From Paenibacillus alba (GTDB taxonomy: Bacteria > Bacillota > Bacilli > Paenibacillales > NBRC-103111), in contig NZ_JABMKZ010000004.1 in assembly GCF_013204855.1 (NCBI RefSeq), positions 1 to 64,000 of the forward strand: 64,000 bases of DNA, written 5' to 3'. This document shows positions 59,949-64,000 of the stretch, in pieces. The position numbers were made by a program, and so were the translations under genes. Numbering within the stretch: the first letter of the stretch is position 1; every line of letters starts with the position of its first letter. The notes under the pieces are model-generated. The model saw only the letters and a list, made by a program, of their open reading frames with translations, searched no databases and was not told the DNA's origin.

Positions 59949-61437
59949 AAGTATGGATATCTCCTTTGGTTGAATCGTTATTCGATACATTTTTGAAATC
60001 GAACCACCAATGAAAGCCGTCTCTCGCAAGCAATTCATCGGCTTCATGAGGTCCGTACGATCCTGCTGGGTAGATATGAAGCGGTATAAGATTATCTTGA
60101 TAAGCGTATAAGATAGGTTGTACCCATTCCCACGACAATTCCACTTCATCCCAATGGGCGAAATAGGTTTTATCACCAAGTAACGCATCATGGATGAGAG
60201 TTTCATAGGCGTCTTTAACACTTTCTTTCATGAAGCTTAGTTGGCTTCGAACGGGCATTTCGACATCTGAACGCTCCTTATCCGATTGGCTTCTTTGAAA
60301 GAAAATGCCTTCGTTGGGACCAATCTCTACGATCAACAGATCCTTTAGAGGACCCTTAGATTTATACTCGATAACGATTCTGGTAACTTTCTCTTTCAGC
60401 CGCTTACCCGTACGAATGTAGATGGGAGTGTCCTTCCAGAACGGATCATCGACTCGTAGTTTGGCTGCAATGAAAGTATCATTTTGAGAGTCGACGGCGA
60501 TTCCCAGTTCATCTGTATAGCCGACAACTTGCTCCCCTTTGATCTCCCCTGCACCATATTGTCCACGAACCACATGTTGCGTAATATCCATTTTATTTAA
60601 TGACATTAACGACTTCATGATCTTTCTTTTAAGCTTCCCAACCTCATCTACCGAACTTCGATTCGGCAGCTCGATCGTTAACATCATTAACAATTGGAGC
60701 ATATGATTCTGGAACATATCGCGGATGGCGCCTGCATGATCGTAGTAGCCGGCCCGTTCTTCTACGCCCAATGTTTCGTTTGCAGAAATTTGTATATTAG
60801 TAATACTTCGTGTCCTTAGATCAGCTTGCTCCCAAAGAGCAGAGTGTAGAAGTTGTCCCATTCGCTGAACCATAGGTTTGCCTAAGTAATGATCAATTCG
60901 ATAAATTTCAGGTTCATCAAATGCTTGGTTCAGCGTATGATTCAATTGTCTTGCCGATTCCAAGTCGTGGCCAAAAGGCTTCTCGATCACCAGACGCTTC
61001 CAGCCATCTACTGAACCAAGCCCGCTTTCATGAATATTTGTTGCAATTGTTTCAAAGAATTCAGGTCCAACAGACAAATAAAACATGCGATTCGGCGTTA
61101 TGTTAAGCTCTTCCTCCCGCTCTTCAACCAGCCGCAGCAGCTTCGTGTAATCTTCTTTGCGATCAACATCAAGAACATGATAACGGAATGCTCGCAAGAA
61201 TTTTTTTACTACATCAGCATCTTTCACTTCACTTCGGGAAAAAGTAATAAGGGATTGCTCTACATTTGACTGAAATGTTTCATGAGATAGTTCTCTTCTT
61301 CCAAGACCAATCAAGGAAAAGGATGAAGGTAGTTTCTGATCGACGAACAATTGAAATAAGGCTGGGTAAATCTTTCTTTTGGCTAAATCACCTGTAGCTC
61401 CAAACAAAACAAAAGTTGCTGGCTCCAATTTACTCAC
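59932..61437 (-). CDS. zwf: Glucose-6-phosphate 1-dehydrogenase
   Basis: A 501-residue enzyme oxidising glucose 6-phosphate with NADP+: dinucleotide motif [36 protein letters not shown] (catalytic His and Lys), and [17 protein letters not shown]. First gene of the oxidative pentose-phosphate operon, with divergent lysR-type regulator. The ATG has AGGAGTGAGTAAA before it. Its 3' end overlaps tkt by 17 bases, so translation is coupled. Confidence 0.97.
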   Translation of the reverse strand: MSKLEPATFVLFGATGDLAKRKIYPALFQLFVDQKLPSSFSLIGLGRRELSHETFQSNVEQSLITFSRSEVKDADVVKKFLRAFRYHVLDVDRKEDYTKLLRLVEEREEELNITPNRMFYLSVGPEFFETIATNIHESGLGSVDGWKRLVIEKPFGHDLESARQLNHTLNQAFDEPEIYRIDHYLGKPMVQRMGQLLHSALWEQADLRTRSITNIQISANETLGVEERAGYYDHAGAIRDMFQNHMLQLLMMLTIELPNRSSVDEVGKLKRKIMKSLMSLNKMDITQHVVRGQYGAGEIKGEQVVGYTDELGIAVDSQNDTFIAAKLRVDDPFWKDTPIYIRTGKRLKEKVTRIVIEYKSKGPLKDLLIVEIGPNEGIFFQRSQSDKERSDVEMPVRSQLSFMKESVKDAYETLIHDALLGDKTYFAHWDEVELSWEWVQPILYAYQDNLIPLHIYPAGSYGPHEADELLARDGFHWWFDFKNVSNNDSTKGDIHTYEYNT

Positions 61438-61472
61438 TCCTTTACTGGTTTCTTTGTAGCAGCTCTACTATA

Positions 61473-61489
61473 ATGGTTCATATGTCCAT
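61473..61489. promoter_or_regulatory. Candidate LysR operator between zwf and lysR
   Basis: ATGG and CCAT arms with CATATG in the nine bases between form an interrupted dyad in the 82-base divergent region. This is the kind of site a LysR-type regulator would use; confidence is low. Confidence 0.35.
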
Positions 61490-61519
61490 TAAATCAATCT
61501 AGGAGCTAGCACCCATTTT

Positions 61520-62398
61520 ATGAACAATAATTACGAATTGTATAAAGTCTTCTATTGGGCTGCAAAGACTGGTAGCTTAACACAGGCTGCTAAAGTCTTG
61601 TACCTCACCCAACCGAGCGTTAGCCACGCCATTAAACAGCTGGAAGACAGCTTTGGGATGACATTGTTTTACCGTAATTCCAAAGGTGTAATGCTTACTC
61701 AAGAAGGTGAAGTTCTATATTCCTACATAGAGAAGTCCCAAATCTTAATATCACTAGCTGAAAAGCAAATGGCCGCGCTTAAAAATCTAGACAGTGGCGA
61801 ACTTCGGATCGGCGGAAGCGATTCATTGTTTAAGCATTACATTCTACAATACTTGGAAGACTTTCATAAGCAGTATCCCAGCATCCGACTTCATCTTAAT
61901 CATGGAACAACACCAGAAATCATTGCTCTTTTAAAAGAAGGGGAAATTGATTTAGGTGTCGTTCGTATGCCGATTGCAGATCCCCAACTCGAAGTAAGGG
62001 AAAGTTTCCAACTCCAGGATTGCTTTGTTGCGGGAAGTCTGTATTCCGAGCTTCAAAATGTGGTTCTAACCCTTGATATGTTACTTCAATATCCGCTCAT
62101 CCTATTCTCACGAAATAGTCGGGCACGAATGGCCATTACAGAATTATTTCAAAGTTATGGTCATCAACTCAAACCCGAAATCGAGGTTGGAAGTGTGGAT
62201 CTTCTCATTGAGTTAGCGCGTAAAGGACTCGGAATTTCTTATGTGACCAGAGAATTCGTGTCAAAAGAACTGGAAGAAGGTACGCTCTTCGAGATTCAAT
62301 TAGACGTGCCGATACCACCATCACATGTAGGGATTATGATTATGCGCAACATGCCGATTTCCAACGCAGTCAACAAATTTATTGAAATGGTTCAATAA
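61520..62398 (+). CDS. LysR-family transcriptional regulator
   Basis: A 292-residue regulator. N-terminal HTH LYKVFYWAAKTGSLTQAAKVLYLTQPSVSHAIKQLEDSFGMTLFYR, dimerisation helix and a PBP-like effector domain from about residue 90. It is divergent from zwf, and probably controls the pentose-phosphate operon in response to a sugar-phosphate or redox signal. CTAGGAGCTAGC precedes the ATG. No effector can be inferred. Confidence 0.92.
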   Translation: MNNNYELYKVFYWAAKTGSLTQAAKVLYLTQPSVSHAIKQLEDSFGMTLFYRNSKGVMLTQEGEVLYSYIEKSQILISLAEKQMAALKNLDSGELRIGGSDSLFKHYILQYLEDFHKQYPSIRLHLNHGTTPEIIALLKEGEIDLGVVRMPIADPQLEVRESFQLQDCFVAGSLYSELQNVVLTLDMLLQYPLILFSRNSRARMAITELFQSYGHQLKPEIEVGSVDLLIELARKGLGISYVTREFVSKELEEGTLFEIQLDVPIPPSHVGIMIMRNMPISNAVNKFIEMVQ

Positions 62399-62411
62399 AC
62401 GGAATCTCACA

Positions 62412-62807
62412 TCACGCAGATATTCCTGACAACCAACCAACTGCATTGTGAATATCTTCAAAATCATGATAGCTTAATTCAGTTGTATTTTTTCCGATAG
62501 CTTGCCTCATATCGACTTTAGTAATCGTATTCTCTGAACTAACAGTAGCTGTGTATTGAATTCCCGCATTTAGGAGTTTTGGCAGCCACTCTACGGACAA
62601 CCAATTAGCGTCTTCTGTCAAAACTATGCTATGACTTTTATCAATCAAGACTTTTCTTGCCTTTTTTATAACTGCAAGTTCAATTAGTTTATTAAGAGGC
62701 ACGCGAAACTCATCTTCCTGTGCTAAAGAATTCCAACGAATCACAGCGGCTTCAATCACATCATCCCAAAAAATATGAGCTTTATCTGAAAAATAAAAGT
62801 GCATCAT
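62412..62807 (-). CDS. STAS/SpoIIAA-like hypothetical protein
   Basis: A 131-residue alpha/beta protein: IELAVIKKARKVLIDKSHSIVLT and WLSVEWLPKLLNAGIQYTATVSSEN suggest a SpoIIAA/STAS-like fold. No catalytic residue can be seen. Function unknown; not linked to the neighbouring LysR gene, which is convergent with it. Confidence 0.55.
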   Translation of the reverse strand: MMHFYFSDKAHIFWDDVIEAAVIRWNSLAQEDEFRVPLNKLIELAVIKKARKVLIDKSHSIVLTEDANWLSVEWLPKLLNAGIQYTATVSSENTITKVDMRQAIGKNTTELSYHDFEDIHNAVGWLSGISA

Positions 62808-63068
62808 ATTTACTCTCTCCTCTCACATAGATAAACGGATATGGAAACTGCTATAGATGATTGAAGGCTTACCATTCCGTAAAAAATGCTTTCTTTTCGT
62901 AATTCCACTATAGTACGAATCTAATGTATACAAGTAATTAATATATTTCACAATAGCCATAGACCGGGTGAATGGGATAATGTTCTGGTTACCACTTGTT
63001 GGCTGAGAATCACTGCTTCCACCTTTGACCGATTGAGCATAACTAATAAGTGTTGATGTTGAAAAAAC

Positions 63069-63099
63069 AAAAATCGTACACCTTAGGTGTACGATTTTT
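63069..63099. terminator. Bidirectional terminator
   Basis: AAAAATCGTACACCT pairs perfectly with AGGTGTACGATTTTT around one base, giving T5 on both strands. Confidence 0.8.
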
Positions 63100-63181
63100 G
63101 TTAGGTTAATTTGTTATTACATTCTCACCCTACCGTTTAACGTAATGAAACTGTTTAATGTGTCGGCAGGTCTGTATTGTT

Positions 63182-63209
63182 TTAAGAATGATTTACTAGC
63201 CATTCTTAA
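63182..63209 (-). terminator. Hairpin at the end of the modular secreted protein
   Basis: TTAAGAATG and CATTCTTAA form a perfect nine-pair stem 16 bases beyond the stop codon. Confidence 0.45.
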
Positions 63210-63224
63210 GTTATAGAAATTCAG

Positions 63225-64000
63225 CTATTTCTTATTTTTCACTAATGATATATTGTCAAATCCCAGATCGTATCTGCTAGATGCGGCATTTTTACCTGCC
63301 ACCGTAAAACGGAACGTATGATTGCCTGCCGCACTAAATGTCACTGTACCCAAGCTGCGCCCTGCATAACCCGATGCGGCCGCATATTGATCTATTGGAG
63401 AACCTAGATTTGTACCATTAACGGATAATTGATAAATCCCTTTATTGGCAGCTACGCGACTACCCACGTACACCGTATACGTTCCCGGTTGAAGTACATT
63501 GAGGGTATAGTCAACATAGTCACCAATTGCATTCGATGTTAGATTATTAAACGTTACTCCGGCAGCCGTATCGGTATAATTCGACTGCGAATCCCCAGTA
63601 GATACGGAAACAGGAACCGATTCAAATTCATAATCGTTTTTAACTAGCTTAATAGAATCATACGCTAAGGCATAACTGCTAGATGCTGCATTCTTACCTG
63701 TTACTGTAAAACGGAATGCTTGGCTGCCAGTCGTGCCAAACGTTACTGTACCAATTTTACTCTCTGTAAACCCGGCAGTCGTTGCGTACTGATCTACTGT
63801 CGAGCCCAAATTCGTACCATTAACGGATAGTTGATACATTCCTTTACTTGGGGCAACGCGATTGCGTGCATACACCGTATAGGTTCCCGGTTGAGGTACA
63901 TTGACCGTATATTCAACAAAATCCCCGATGCCGTTCGATGCTAAGCCATTAAACGAAGCACCTGTTATGGAATCCTTATAATTCGCTTGCGTATCCCCAG
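63225..64000 (-). CDS. Secreted modular protein with tandem beta-sandwich modules (partial)
   Basis: The reading frame is open from the right edge of the window to the stop at 63225, so the N terminus is cut off. At least two modules of about 130 residues are seen. Each has D(Y/F)VxYT(L/V)NVxQPGTYTVY, then KGxYQLSVNGTNLGS, then SxxGTVTF, then G(N/S)xxFRFTVxGKNAASS. They match the C-terminal module of the GH43 enzyme (46516). The modules are close in DNA sequence too, so they duplicated recently. The function of the module is probably carbohydrate binding (CBM6/CBM35-like shape). Confidence 0.75.
   Translation of the reverse strand, partial: GDTQANYKDSITGASFNGLASNGIGDFVEYTVNVPQPGTYTVYARNRVAPSKGMYQLSVNGTNLGSTVDQYATTAGFTESKIGTVTFGTTGSQAFRFTVTGKNAASSSYALAYDSIKLVKNDYEFESVPVSVSTGDSQSNYTDTAAGVTFNNLTSNAIGDYVDYTLNVLQPGTYTVYVGSRVAANKGIYQLSVNGTNLGSPIDQYAAASGYAGRSLGTVTFSAAGNHTFRFTVAGKNAASSRYDLGFDNISLVKNKK

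Larger units (their letters stand above)
62808..63224. other. 417-base intergenic region
   Basis: No gene. It contains the bidirectional terminator at 63069-63099 and a weaker hairpin at 63182-63209 at the 3' end of the secreted protein gene. Confidence 0.5.

Noticed and set aside
59949-60221. N-terminal extension of the transketolase frame
   Set aside because: It overlaps zwf in another phase; the transketolase homology begins at [14 protein letters not shown].
1-64000. CRISPR arrays, rRNA, tRNA genes, intact insertion sequences
   Set aside because: No regularly spaced repeats, no cloverleaf-like or conserved rRNA stretches and no full transposase frame were seen.

Overview
The window looks like a stretch of chromosome from a low-to-moderate G+C Firmicute of the Paenibacillus type. 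The evidence is SLH-domain surface proteins, two YesM/YesN-type two-component systems next to LplB/LplC-type sugar ABC importers, large secreted carbohydrate-active proteins, canonical AGGAGG ribosome sites and Bacillus-type small proteins (Imm51, Amj, DUF3888, DinB). No rRNA, tRNA, CRISPR array or intact transposon was seen. Most genes are on the minus strand.

Layout. 0-8 kb: a histidine phosphatase, a C-terminally shortened Amj-type lipid II flippase, a secreted CAP/SLH gene interrupted by one in-frame amber codon, and a three-gene polysaccharide cassette (GDP-mannose synthesis, GT4 glycosyltransferase, DUF6492). 8-23 kb: an SLH surface protein, a lipoprotein PBP, a DUF3888 protein, an orphan Imm51 immunity protein, GNAT, NUDIX and DinB genes and a MarR/SDR pair. 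This region is rich in gene remains (Gfo/Idh/MocA, patatin, 2OG-oxygenase, MFS) and in an intergenic hairpin repeat family. It also holds a leader (22421-22512) predicted to fold into two stems plus a pseudoknot that would bury the ribosome site and TTG start of a small basic Cys-motif protein; this is the best candidate for an undescribed element. 23-25.5 kb: DoxX, a hydroxyacid dehydrogenase and a dienelactone-hydrolase-like protein.

25.5-35.6 kb: one long minus-strand sugar locus reading sensor kinase, response regulator, two permeases, solute-binding lipoprotein, sugar-phosphate isomerase/epimerase, Gfo/Idh/MocA dehydrogenase and a LacY-like MFS protein. 35.8-39.2 kb: small hypothetical, GNAT, VOC and DinB genes. 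39.3-43.1 kb: an AraC regulator divergent from a 900-residue (alpha/alpha)6-type glycosidase. 43.1-52 kb: a second YesMN/LplBC locus with a secreted GH43 enzyme. 52.4-55.5 kb: an FAD oxidoreductase, a hypothetical protein and a KinB-like sensor kinase.

55.7-61.4 kb: a compact pentose-phosphate operon (zwf, tkt, tal, gnd) with a divergent LysR regulator. The right edge cuts a secreted protein made of tandem beta-sandwich modules of the same kind as the C-terminal module of the GH43 enzyme. Taken together the region senses, imports and degrades plant- or microbe-derived glycans, with NADPH supply from the pentose-phosphate operon. All functions are inferred from the sequence and from family knowledge; no search was run.
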